From Geodermatophilus siccatus (lineage in GTDB: Bacteria; Actinomycetota; Actinomycetes; Mycobacteriales; Geodermatophilaceae), in assembly GCF_900103785.1 (NCBI RefSeq), contig NZ_FNHE01000003.1, forward strand, positions 496,001 to 560,000: DNA of 64,000 nt, in the 5' to 3' direction. Shown here one piece after another: positions 34,377 to 42,772 of this stretch. The translations under genes and the position numbers were made by a program. Under the pieces are notes generated by a model, which had not been told where the DNA came from, did not search any database, and worked only from the letters and a program-made list of their open reading frames with translations. Positions within the stretch are counted from its first letter, which is position 1; each line of letters starts with the position of its first letter.

Positions 34377-35156
34377 GTGGCCCGCAGCGAGAACCAACGA
34401 TCCACCGAAGCCGAAAAAGCACTGGACCACCTGGGCCAGCGGTCCTTGCGGGAACTCTCCATGGAGAGCCTGCTGCAATCGATGGCCGACCTCACCAAGC
34501 GGGTCATGCCCGGCGACCCCGAGGCATCGGTCACGCTGCTGATCAAGGACCAGCCGAGCACCGTCGTCGACACCGGGCCATTGGCCCTCGGCCTCGATGA
34601 GGTCCAGTACGAACGCGGGGACGGGCCGTGTCTGCACACCGCCCGCAACGGCGTCCTCGTCGAGATCGGCGACACGCGCGCGGACAGCCGGTGGCCGGAC
34701 TACGCCCGGTACGTCGCCGAACACGGCGTCCTCAGCATGCTGGCCGTTCCCCTCCTGCTCGCCGGGGAGGAGCAGGTCGCGGGATCGCTGAACGTCTACG
34801 CCCGCAGGCCGGACGCCTTCGACGAGGCCAGCCGGGCGGTGGCCACCGGGTTCGCCCCCTACGCGGCGGTCGCCGCCGGAACCGTCCAGGCGTACCGCAG
34901 CGCCCGGACGACGGCCGACAACCTCCAGATCGCGCTCGAGTCCCGAGCGGTCATCGAGCAGGCCAAGGGCATCCTGATCGAGCGCCACAAGCTGACCCCC
35001 GACCAGGCCTTCGACGCCCTCGCCACCGTTTCCATGAGCAGGAACGTCAAGGTCCGCGACATCGCCGAGCACCTGGTCCGCACCGGTGAACTTCCACTCG
35101 TCCGGACCCGGTCCTCGCAGTCCGCTGCCCGGGCGGTCCAGCAGCGAGACCAGTAG
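34377..35156 (+). CDS. GAF-ANTAR regulator 4
   Basis: 259 residues. GAF domain (about 25-185: QYERGDGPCLHTARNGVLVE, LSMLAVPLLLAGEE, GSLNVYARRPDAF) and a canonical ANTAR domain (about 190-245: AVIEQAKGILIERHKLTPDQ, SRNVKVRDIAEHLVRTGELP). Very close in pattern to GAF-ANTAR 3. The GTG at 34377 has GGAGG six bases upstream. A good terminator lies 60 bases downstream, so this is a single-gene unit. Confidence 0.9.
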   Translation: MARSENQRSTEAEKALDHLGQRSLRELSMESLLQSMADLTKRVMPGDPEASVTLLIKDQPSTVVDTGPLALGLDEVQYERGDGPCLHTARNGVLVEIGDTRADSRWPDYARYVAEHGVLSMLAVPLLLAGEEQVAGSLNVYARRPDAFDEASRAVATGFAPYAAVAAGTVQAYRSARTTADNLQIALESRAVIEQAKGILIERHKLTPDQAFDALATVSMSRNVKVRDIAEHLVRTGELPLVRTRSSQSAARAVQQRDQ

Positions 35157-35215
35157 CGTTTCCTCGTAGGTCCCTATGCAGCCGCGGCGGCCACCCGGGG
35201 GGCGTGCCGCGGTCA

Positions 35216-35250
35216 GGCCCCGCCACTCCTAACCGCGGGGTGGCGGGGCC
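35216..35250 (+). terminator. Hairpin terminator of GAF-ANTAR 4
   Basis: GGCCCCGCCAC (35216-35226) pairs perfectly with GTGGCGGGGCC (35240-35250) across a 13-base loop, 60 bases after the stop codon. No long T tract. Confidence 0.75.
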
Positions 35251-35452
35251 GCCTTCCTCACTGAGGAGGGAAACGTCGCGATGCCACACCCTGCCCTCGA
35301 TCCGTCAGGTCCGCCCGGGCGCAGGGTCAGGCCTCGAGATCTCCGGGTGCCAGCGGTCGTGTCCGGTGCCGCCTGCGGCAGGCGGAGGACGGAGGGCGAC
35401 CGCCGCGCCCATTCGGGCGCCACCGCCCCCAGCTCCGGTGCCACCACCCAGC

Positions 35453-35690
35453 TCAGTCCCGTGCTTTCGGCGGCATGACACCGGTGGCGTGCGGGCGCTC
35501 GTCCTCACACTGGAACAGGACGTAGAGCCACACGAGCGACGGAACCAGCAGCACGGCACCGACAGCGAGGCTGATCAGGACGGCGTCCCGCACTGCGTCC
35601 CGCACGGCGTCGGGTGCGGCGGCGTCCTCGACGGTGATCCCTGGCCCGAGGATGTATGGGTACCGGGACGAGGCCCGGCCACGAGCAGCA
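35453..35690 (-). pseudogene. cydB: C-terminal remnant of cytochrome bd oxidase subunit II
   Basis: The frame reads SRYPYILGPGITVEDAAAPD then VLISLAVGAVLLVPSLVWLY, matching the end of CydB (fPyllPssltv.dAaa ... vs.avGalllvPsl..l). Only the last periplasmic loop and last membrane segment remain; a short duplication (AVRDAVRDAV) is visible. The rest of cydB and cydA are not in the window. Confidence 0.65.
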
Positions 35691-35749
35691 GGGTGATGCG
35701 GCGTCGGCGGCCTGCTGCAGGCGGCGGCCGCGCACCGCGTCATGGGTGC

Positions 35750-36255
35750 TCACCGCGCCGGCCTGGCCGCCAGTGGAAGACGCTGGCGGTGGCCGTCGTC
35801 GCGGTGGCGGTGCTGCTGGCCGGCCTGACCCACGCGCTGTACTCCTGGGGCGCCGCGCGGGGGATGCGCCGGGACTGCCCTCCCGTCCGGTCATGGGCGC
35901 GGTCTTCGGCATCGGCGGCGTCCTGCTGCTCACCGGCGCGCATCCTCTCCTCCTGGCAGAACTTCGCGGCCGTGGCCTCCCCGGCCCTCGTGCGATGTTC
36001 CTCGGCTACGTGCGGTTCGGCGGGGCCTGGCCGCCGTCCCTGCGAGCACCGCCACCACGCTGTCCCTGATCGAGCCGCCGTCGCCGCGATCATCGCCGTC
36101 CTCGTTTGCACGAGGCGCTGCCCGCGCTGGGCTGGGGGGCGTGGCGATTCTGCTCGCCAGCGTGGTGCTGCCAACCGCCCAGAGCCGGCCGAAGTCGGAC
36201 ACGGCGAGCACTCCCTCGGTGGTGCCGTCGCCCGCGGCCCACCCCGTCCCGTAGG
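35750..36255 (+). pseudogene. Decayed EamA/DMT-type membrane transporter
   Basis: Membrane-type segments appear in shifting frames: LAVAVVAVAVLLAGLTHALY, then VMGAVFGIGGVLLLTGAHPL, then ALPALGW and GVAILLASVVLPTAQSRP followed by a stop. The last part fits the end of EamA (DMT) permeases (geaL....lG.alIlaGv.l). At least two frameshifts make it non-functional. Confidence 0.45.
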
Positions 36256-36352
36256 CCGCCTTCGAGGACGCCTTACCGGCGTCGGCCAGATGGCGGATTC
36301 TCGGACGTCAGGCGCCATGGTCCTGTCGGTGGTCCGGGGCGACTCCGCCAGA

Positions 36353-36976
36353 TCAGGGCAGGACCTGGCGCTCTCCGCCGGTGCGCCACTCCAGGACGAC
36401 AATGCTGGCGTCGTCCTGCAGCTGGTCGGCCTGGTGGTCGAGGACGTGGCGCATCAGGCGGCGGACCATCTCCGGGGCGGGCTGGCCGGCTGCCGCGGCG
36501 GCGCTGATGAAGTCGGCCAGCCGCTGCTCGCCGAAGAACTCCCCGGCCGGAGAGCGGGCCTCGGTGATGCCGTCGGTGTAGAGCAGCAGCCGGTCGCCCG
36601 GTTCCAGCCGGGTCTCGCAGCAGACCGGCTTGTCCTCCTGCAGGCCCAGCGGCCGGGCCGGTGGGCAACGCGGGAGCCGCACCAGCGACGAAGCGCGCAG
36701 GATCAGCGGGGCGGGGTGGCCGGCGTTGATCCACCGCAGCCGGCCGGTGCCGATGTCGAAGCGGGCCAGGACGGCGGTGGCGAACCGGCTGCCACCGAGC
36801 TGGCCGGCGATGGCCCCGTTGACCTCAGCGGCGATGTCGGGCAGGTCCAGTGCGTTGCGGCGGGCGTGCCGGTAGGCGCTGATCGCCACGCTGGCCAGCA
36901 CCGCAGCCGGCAGCCCGTGCCCGACCGAGTCGATGACCAGCAGCTCGGCGGTGTCGCCGTTGACCGCGTAGGTTCA
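36353..36976 (-). pseudogene. N-terminally truncated SpoIIE-type (PP2C) phosphatase
   Basis: About 205 codons of the phosphatase domain: TYAVNGDTAELLVIDSVGHG, then LRWINAGHPAPLILRA, PGDRLLLYTDGITEARS and LQDDASIVVLEWR, all hallmarks of SpoIIE/RsbU-type phosphatases. The frame is broken by a stop just before TYAVNG, so the first metal-binding Asp block and any sensor domain are missing. A GTG at 36901 could start a shorter protein, but it would lack the first metal ligands. Confidence 0.7.
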
Positions 36977-37133
36977 GTGCCCGGCAATGCCCTGGTCGGT
37001 CATGAGCCGTCGCCTTCCAGGCAGCCGCTGTTCGTCTCGCCCGACGGCGAACGTCGCCGAGGTCTGCTCATCCTCGCCCTTGCGGGGTTCCATTCGGTTG
37101 ACAACCGGTCCGCGCTCCTAATCTCTTTGCTCC

Positions 37134-37544
37134 ATGGCTACGAAGACTCAGGCTGTTCTGGTCGATGACCTCACCGGTGACCCGGCCGACACGACCGTGA
37201 AGTTCGCTTCGGACAAGACCGAGTACCAGATCGATCTGTCGCACGAGAACGCGGCGAAAATGCGGGAAGGACTATCGGTCCCCCGACTGCTCACGCACCA
37301 GTGCTACACCGATCACCCGCCGTACGCGAGATTCAGCGCTGCCAGTCCTCCGCACCGGCCGGTGTGCGTAAGCGGTTCGGTGTCCCCGGCGCAGACATGT
37401 GAACAACCGGGTGTCCCTCAAGCCGCCATCAGAGACACCGCGGTGGAGGGCAGTCGGCGGCTGGGGCGACCAACTTACGACCAACAAATCACCGTCAACG
37501 GCAGGCACCAACCAAAGGTGGCGGACGGTCGGTTCACGCGCTGA
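37134..37544 (+). pseudogene. lsr2: Truncated Lsr2-like nucleoid protein
   Basis: Starts MATKTQAVLVDDLTGDPADT, then VKFASDKTEYQIDLSHENAA and KMREGL, which is the N-terminal dimerisation domain of Lsr2. After about residue 50 the frame continues into unrelated sequence without the C-terminal RGR-type DNA-binding domain. Intact Lsr2 has about 110 residues and silences horizontally acquired AT-rich DNA. If made, this fragment could still dimerise with full-length Lsr2, but that is speculation. No good ribosome site is seen. Confidence 0.7.
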
Positions 37545-37685
37545 CCTGCATATCCATCATTGATCAACGGTTGCGACGACGCAGAGATCAACTCGTAGGG
37601 TTCAACAGGGGCTCTCGGTTCGGTGGGCTGGGCGGCGTCCTCGGCGTGGCAGTGCAGGACGAGGCCTTCGGGTGACGATGTCGCG

Positions 37686-38180
37686 GTGACGAAGCGGGAG
37701 CGCATCGACCGGGACCTTCTGCATCGCCGCGCTCAGGTTGCGGTGCCGTCCGGTCTGGCTCGGGGCGACGACGTCGACGACCTGATGGCAGCCGCGGCTC
37801 CCAGCCACGTGCCCGGCTGGTTCACCCCGGATGTGGCTCTGCTCGAGCTGGCCGTCACGGCGCTCGATCTCGCGTGCCCGGCCGGCGCCGGGCCGCTGGA
37901 GTACGAGGGGCTGCGCGAGCGCTACCTGCCGGAGGTGACGTTCCGCGGCCGGGTCGAGCACCGCAACACCCAGTACGCCCTCTACGCCGCCGCCTGCATG
38001 CACGGCGGCCTGCAGCCCGATCTGCTCAGCGACGCCGGCTGGTGGCAGACCCCGCTGTGGCAGTACGCAGTGTTCGCCGTCGTCATCTACAGCCGGGCCG
38101 CGGCTGAGCGCCTGACGGTGCCGGTGGGCGAGGTGGCCCGGCAGATCGCCGCCCGGCACGGCCTCGAGCTCACCGCGTGA
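37686..38180 (+). CDS. Unknown protein, copy 2 of the duplicated att-linked gene
   Basis: 164 residues, the same length as 23694-24188. The first ~55 residues differ (VTKRERIDRDLLHRRAQVAV), the rest is nearly identical (EYEGLRERYLPEVTFRGRVE, GGLQPDLLSDAGWWQTPLWQ, EVARQIAARHGLELTA). Downstream, the DNA stays similar to the first copy for about 220 bp, including ATGACCAATGGAGCGG, up to the tRNA-Gly fragment at 38370. So the unit that was duplicated is the gene plus att-like DNA. Function unknown; the conservation suggests it is under selection. Confidence 0.7.
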   Translation: MTKRERIDRDLLHRRAQVAVPSGLARGDDVDDLMAAAAPSHVPGWFTPDVALLELAVTALDLACPAGAGPLEYEGLRERYLPEVTFRGRVEHRNTQYALYAAACMHGGLQPDLLSDAGWWQTPLWQYAVFAVVIYSRAAAERLTVPVGEVARQIAARHGLELTA

Positions 38181-38369
38181 CCAGTTCGGGTCCCGGGGAG
38201 GGGCGACCACAGGCCTCCACGTGGCCGTAGAGAGCCGGCTCGCGTCACCGATCCATGACCAATGGAGCGGAGAACAGGGGTCTCCAGGGCCTGGAACGGG
38301 CCGTCCGGAGGGTCCTCCAGACCTTCGCCAAAGGCCTGACAGGCGGGCTGACCTGCGGAAATGCATTCA

Positions 38370-38410
38370 GCGGGTGACCGGAATCGAACCCGCATGGCCA
38401 GCCTGGAAGG
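38370..38410 (-). other. tRNA-Gly(TCC) 3' fragment, putative att scar 4
   Basis: On the minus strand: CCTTCCAGGC anticodon region, GGCCATGCGGGTTCGATTCC T-arm region and CACCCGC acceptor strand. The T arm has one mismatch and the anticodon loop one change. The 5' half is absent; the neighbouring bases (GTGTCTCGAGC) are unrelated to a tRNA. Flank similarity to scar 2 continues for about 50 bp on the low side. Confidence 0.75.
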
Positions 38411-38565
38411 TGTCTCGAGCCCCCACGGGCGGCAGCGGAGCTCGCGTCGATCCTCGGCGTCGCAGGGTCGAGGACGCCGGCCGGCCGCGCCCGGCGCCCG
38501 AGGCTCTGGCGCCGGCGCTCTGTCGCCCGGCTGAGCAAGGCGCGGATGGGTGCCAGACTCGGCCG

Positions 38566-39072
38566 GTGCAGCCGCGGCGTCTCCTGCTGATCCGCCATGC
38601 CAAGGCCGCCGGCGGCCCGGTCGACCGGGAGCGGCCACTGACTGCCGACGGCGTGCGGCAGGCCGCGGCGCTCGGGGCCTGGCTGGAGCACGCCGGTCTG
38701 GTGCCTGACCGGGTGCTGGTGTCCCCGGCCCGCCGCGCGGTACAGACCTGGGAGCAGGTCGGCGCCGCACTGTCGACGGGAGTGCAGCCGATCGGCGACG
38801 CGCGGATTCACGACAACACCGTCGATGCGCTGCTCGCGGCGATCCGGGAGACCCCGGAGGACGCGCTGTCGGTGGCCGTCGTCGGGCACAACCCCTCGAT
38901 CGGTGAGCTGGCGGGCGTCCTCGACGATGGTCGGGGCGATCCGGTGGCGCGACGTGGCGTCGAGTCCGGGGTTCCGGCCGCAGGTGTGGCGGTGTTCGAC
39001 CTCGCCGTGCCCTTCGCCGCCGTCGCGCCGGGCGTGGCGACGCTGAGGAACTTCCGGGTGCCCGGCGACTGA
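38566..39072 (+). CDS. sixA: SixA-type histidine phosphatase
   Basis: 168 residues. Phosphoglycerate-mutase-like fold with RHG-type motif LLLIRHAKA at the start, VSPARRAVQTWE in the middle and VGHNPSIGELAG with the second catalytic His. SixA-like enzymes remove phosphate from phosphohistidine, for example on phosphotransfer domains; many actinobacterial members have unknown targets. GTG start at 38566 without a strong Shine-Dalgarno. The length is right for the family. Confidence 0.88.
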   Translation: MQPRRLLLIRHAKAAGGPVDRERPLTADGVRQAAALGAWLEHAGLVPDRVLVSPARRAVQTWEQVGAALSTGVQPIGDARIHDNTVDALLAAIRETPEDALSVAVVGHNPSIGELAGVLDDGRGDPVARRGVESGVPAAGVAVFDLAVPFAAVAPGVATLRNFRVPGD

Positions 39073-39436
39073 AGGGGACACCCCTTGATTGCCTCGAGGG
39101 CAAGGCGCGGAATCAAGCAAACTGACCTGGAGCGCGACGGCTGCTGACGGCGCCGGAACCAGCGCTTGCCGCCGAGGCAGCGAGTGAGGGCGTCGGTCAT
39201 GGCCTGTCGAGAGGGCCGAACCGAAGCGGTGTGCCGCCGGAATCTCTTGAGGGCCGTCTACACGGACACCATCGGACGTGCTCGCGGTGGTCGGTGCGAG
39301 CGGCGTCCGGCCAGCAAGCGACCGTCACGTGTCCAACGTCGCCGCTATGACCGAAGAGCTGCGGCGCGGAAGAAGCCTGCAGCCGCCGGCTGAGGCCACA
39401 GTCAGCGCCGACGACGAGTGCTGAGAGCTGGCCGGC
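39073..39436. other. No gene recognised
   Basis: About 360 bp; an arginine-rich open frame (39166-39393, ending KKPAAAG) has biased composition but no ribosome site or family match. Confidence 0.5.
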
Positions 39437-39574
39437 GTGGTGGCAGTTCTGGTTGCAGTTGGTCGCGTTCGCGGCTATTCGTAGCCGTGCGCGGCCGTAT
39501 TTGTCCGCTGGTCACACGGGTTACGGAACTGTGGCGAACCGCCATGAACGCGATCATGACGGCCTGGCAGTGTG
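39437..39574. repeat. Hairpin-bearing repeat, copy C
   Basis: Close to copy B over its whole length: GGCAGTTCTGGTTGCAGTTG, GTAGCCGTGCGCGGCCGTA, GCTGGTCACACGG, then GGAACTGTGGCGAACCGCCA and the end CATGACGGCCTGGCAGTG. The left arm has changed (GTTCGCGGCTATTCG), so the hairpin is less perfect than in B. Confidence 0.7.
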
Positions 39575-40017
39575 AGAACCGGGGAGCTCGCGCCGCTTAT
39601 GTCCAGGTGTCCGAGGGGGGACTTGGGCACCGCGAAGTGGGAGCCGTCCCACCAAACGCCGTCCCGGTGGGGGAGGGGCGCGGTGTGCGCGGCTTCGTGG
39701 ACATGTTTGGAACGTAGCGCGACCTGCGGACAGAGCCGAGATCGTCGCTCTGCCGCAGCCTCTCGGGCGCGCTCCGCAAGGCGCTGCCCGGGGCGGTACT
39801 GCGACCAGCAGCTGCCAGGAGGAGGGAGGGGTGGCGACAGCAGCGAGGTGAGACAGGCCCATGCCAGCCGGCAGGATGCAGCCGATCGGCCGGATGCTCA
39901 GCGCGGAGCGGGGCGCCGGGGCGGAGGCCGCCCATACGTGGTTCGCGCGTAGCGCCTCGTTCGGACCATGTTGATCACGTGCTGCCGATGCCCGTCAGCT
40001 TCTCTGGTCCCCGGACG
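39575..40017. other. No gene recognised
   Basis: About 440 bp downstream of the FUSC-type gene; I see no protein family, RNA gene or clear terminator. Confidence 0.5.
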
Positions 40018-41103
40018 TCAGCCGGCGCCACCGGGATCGGTGTCCGGGCGAGGACCCCCGGCGGAGGTCGTGTGGCGTCCGGTCCGCCGGTCGCGTGTCA
40101 CCAGCGCCACGAGGACTCCGACCGCCACCCCGAGGAGGGTCTCGAGGGCCCGGTCGACCAGCAGCTGTCCGATCGGCTCGGGGCGTGCGAGGTCGACCAG
40201 CAGCAGTGCCAGCGGGGTGATCGTCACCAGCGCCGCCCCATAGTGGCGGGCGACCAGCAATTCAGTGATGAGCTGCAACCCGGCGGCGACGAGGATCGTC
40301 ACGATCGGTGTCAAGGGAAGGGCCAGCAGGAGTGCGGCCACGCCCAAGCCGACCACGGTGCCGAGCACCCGGTGCACGCCGCGCACCACCTGACGGCGCA
40401 GCGTGACGGTGGCCAACGGGACGACGGCGGTGGCCATCGCCCAGTACGGGTGGCCAATGCCGGTGGCGGTGGCGAGCCCGCCGGCCAGGAGGACGGCGAC
40501 TGCGCACCGGACGGCATGGATCCGCTGCCGGTGCAGCGGGGGATCGGCGGGCGCAGGTCCGCTCGCGGGCGCACCGAAGCGGGCCGGCTCGAGCGCGGCC
40601 AGCAGCACGGCGAAGGCGGCGGTGCCGGCGGCCACAGCTGTCGCCGACACCACAACGGAGGGTGCGCCGAGGGGTACCGCGGCGCAGGCGGCCACGGCGA
40701 AGACGGCGAACATCGGCCCCGGTGGACGCCACCTGAACCGGTCGGAGGCGCGGGCCGCCGCCGACGCCCACAGGGCCGTCACAGGCACCGCCAGCCATGC
40801 ACGGTCGGCACTGAGGGCGACGGCGGCGCCGGAGGCCACCGCCGCGGTGAGCACCAGCCCGACCGCCGCCTGGGTGCGCACCCGGGCGGTCCTCGTCACC
40901 CCGCGGGCGTAGACGGCGGTGAAGGCGCCGAAAGTCGCGTACAGCGACCACTCCGGCCGGCCCGCCGCCCACAGCAGGAGCAACGGAACGGCGATGGAGA
41001 GCCCGGCGCGCACGGCGGTCGGGGTGGTGGCGGACTGGGGCGTGACCTCGGTCAGGCGGGCGACGGCTCCGCGCCACCGGGACGCGGCCGGGTCGGAGGT
41101 CAC
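40018..41103 (-). CDS. FUSC-family inner-membrane protein
   Basis: 361 residues with about eight to ten membrane segments in two blocks: residues about 20-150 (AGLSIAVPLLLLWAAG, YATFGAFTAVYARG) and about 210-340 (AVRCAVAVLLAGG, VHRVLGTVVGLGVAALLLAL). This is the pattern of fusaric-acid resistance/aromatic acid exporter-like (FUSC) proteins. The GTG at 41103 was chosen because residues before it in the longer frame (start 41232) are Pro/Arg-rich and look noncoding; neither start has a good Shine-Dalgarno. The substrate is not predictable. Confidence 0.75.
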   Translation of the reverse strand: MTSDPAASRWRGAVARLTEVTPQSATTPTAVRAGLSIAVPLLLLWAAGRPEWSLYATFGAFTAVYARGVTRTARVRTQAAVGLVLTAAVASGAAVALSADRAWLAVPVTALWASAAARASDRFRWRPPGPMFAVFAVAACAAVPLGAPSVVVSATAVAAGTAAFAVLLAALEPARFGAPASGPAPADPPLHRQRIHAVRCAVAVLLAGGLATATGIGHPYWAMATAVVPLATVTLRRQVVRGVHRVLGTVVGLGVAALLLALPLTPIVTILVAAGLQLITELLVARHYGAALVTITPLALLLVDLARPEPIGQLLVDRALETLLGVAVGVLVALVTRDRRTGRHTTSAGGPRPDTDPGGAG

Positions 41104-41577
41104 GGGGAGAGGATGACCGTCGGCGAACCGGCGAATGGTCGCGGGCCCTCCAGCTCCTGCCTCGGACGGCGTCCAGGGGACTCGCTGACGTGCGCGCGTC
41201 CTCGGTGGAGATGACACCAGCAGCTGCGTCACCGTCCCGACGCCGGCGAGGAACGTCCTCCATCACGGTGGTCCGCTGTCGACCGACGGTCTGAGCGGCA
41301 ACATGGTGTGTCGCGCGGTGCTCGGCTGACCCGGGGGACGGGTCGCGCCGCTTGGGGGCGCGCTCAGACCCACGCCGTCGGTCGCGTCGATGCCAGCAAC
41401 TGCCATCCGGCGGCACGGCCGGACGTCCTCCTGAGCGGACGTGCGGTGCTAAGCGTCGGGCGGACCGTGGCCGACGACGCTGCCGGCCCCGTGGACTACT
41501 GCGAGCGCAGTACGCCGCCCGGGGAAGCCTGCGCGGGGACGACGCCGTGAGTGCCCGCCGGCGGGGAGGCTGCCGCT
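41104..41577. other. Intergenic region between divergent genes
   Basis: About 470 bp that must hold promoters for the FUSC-type gene (minus) and the DUF3500 lipoprotein gene (plus). No gene or RNA recognised. Confidence 0.5.
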
Positions 41578-42771
41578 GTGAACTCCCGTGTCTCCACCAC
41601 CAGCATCGCCGCGAGCGCGGCCGTGCTGCTGTCCCTGGGTCTCGTCGGCTGCCGCTCGGACGACAGCAGCGACTCGTCCTCGTCCTCCTCCGCGTCCGCG
41701 TCGTCGTCGGGGTCGTCCACCTCCACGCCGGGGTCGGGCGACGTCGTCGCCCTGGCCGAGGCGTTCGTGGCCACCCTGGACGAGGACCAGGCAGAGGCGC
41801 TGCAGCAGGACTACACGTTCGAGAACGCCACCAACTGGTCCAACTTCCCCAACGCCCTGCTGACCGGCGACTTCGGCTTCCCGGGCGGCGGGGCACCCAG
41901 CGGTGGCCCGCCCAGCGGTGGCCCGCCCACCGGCGGCGGCGCGGGCTCGACCGGCAGCACCGGCCGGGTGGGCCTGCAGACCGACAGCCTCACCGACCAG
42001 CAGTGGTCAGCCCTGGAGGACCTGCTCGCGGGCGTCACCGGCAGCGCGGCGAACGAGGGCTTCGACGAGATCCTGCAGCACCTCGCGGCCGACGACTACC
42101 TCACCGACAACGGCGGTGGCGACGACTACGGCAGGGGCGACTACTTCATCGCCTTCCTCGGTGAGCCCAGCGACTCCGGCACCTGGGAGCTGCAGTTCGG
42201 CGGCCACCACCTGGCCGTGGCCAACACCTACGTCGACGGGGCACTGGCCGGCGCCACGCCGTCCTTCCGCGGCATCGAGCCGTTCGAGACCGTCGAGCAG
42301 GACGGCGAGACGGTGCAGCCCGAGCAGCAGGAGCAGGCCGCGTTCGCCGCGCTGCTGGCGTCGCTCAGCGAGGAGCAGCTGTCCACCGCGCGGCTCTCGG
42401 AGACCTACGGCGACATCCTGCTCGGCCCCGGCAACGACTGGGCGTTCCCGGAGACCTCGGAGGGCCTGGTCGGCTCGGAGCTCGACGACGAGCAGAAGGC
42501 GCTGCTGCTGGCCGCGATCGCCACCTACGTCGGTGACGTCGACGACGCGAACGCGGAGTCCATCCTCGCCGGGTACGAGAGCGAGCTGGACGACACCTAC
42601 GTCGCCTTCTCGGGCAACAGCTCGATCAGCGAGGTCGGGGACTACATCCGCATCGACGGTCCGTCGGTGTGGATCGAGTTCTCCCTGCAGAACGGCATCG
42701 TCCTGGAGGGCGCGCACCCGCACGCGGTGTGGCGGGACAAGCAGTCCGACTACGCCGGTCTGACCTCCTGA
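41578..42771 (+). CDS. DUF3500-family lipoprotein
   Basis: 397 residues. Lipoprotein signal with lipobox LVGC (C22), then a long Ser/Asp-rich linker and a Gly/Pro-rich repeat (PSGGPPSGGPPTGG). The body has the DUF3500 marks: ALLASLSEEQLSTARLSETY, IRIDGPSVWIEFS and HPHAVWRDKQSDY near the end. DUF3500 proteins have no settled function. The GTG at 41578 has GGGGAGG eight bases upstream. The next gene, HupE/UreJ-like, starts one base after the stop; this pairing is, as far as I recall, common for the family. A decayed second DUF3500 piece is at 48000-48210. Confidence 0.85.
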   Translation: MNSRVSTTSIAASAAVLLSLGLVGCRSDDSSDSSSSSSASASSSGSSTSTPGSGDVVALAEAFVATLDEDQAEALQQDYTFENATNWSNFPNALLTGDFGFPGGGAPSGGPPSGGPPTGGGAGSTGSTGRVGLQTDSLTDQQWSALEDLLAGVTGSAANEGFDEILQHLAADDYLTDNGGGDDYGRGDYFIAFLGEPSDSGTWELQFGGHHLAVANTYVDGALAGATPSFRGIEPFETVEQDGETVQPEQQEQAAFAALLASLSEEQLSTARLSETYGDILLGPGNDWAFPETSEGLVGSELDDEQKALLLAAIATYVGDVDDANAESILAGYESELDDTYVAFSGNSSISEVGDYIRIDGPSVWIEFSLQNGIVLEGAHPHAVWRDKQSDYAGLTS

Positions 42772-42772
42772 G

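Noticed and set aside
35204..37168. 654-codon plus-strand open frame
   Set aside because: It crosses a terminator, a cydB remnant, an EamA remnant and the antisense of the SpoIIE-type gene; no domain is visible in this frame.
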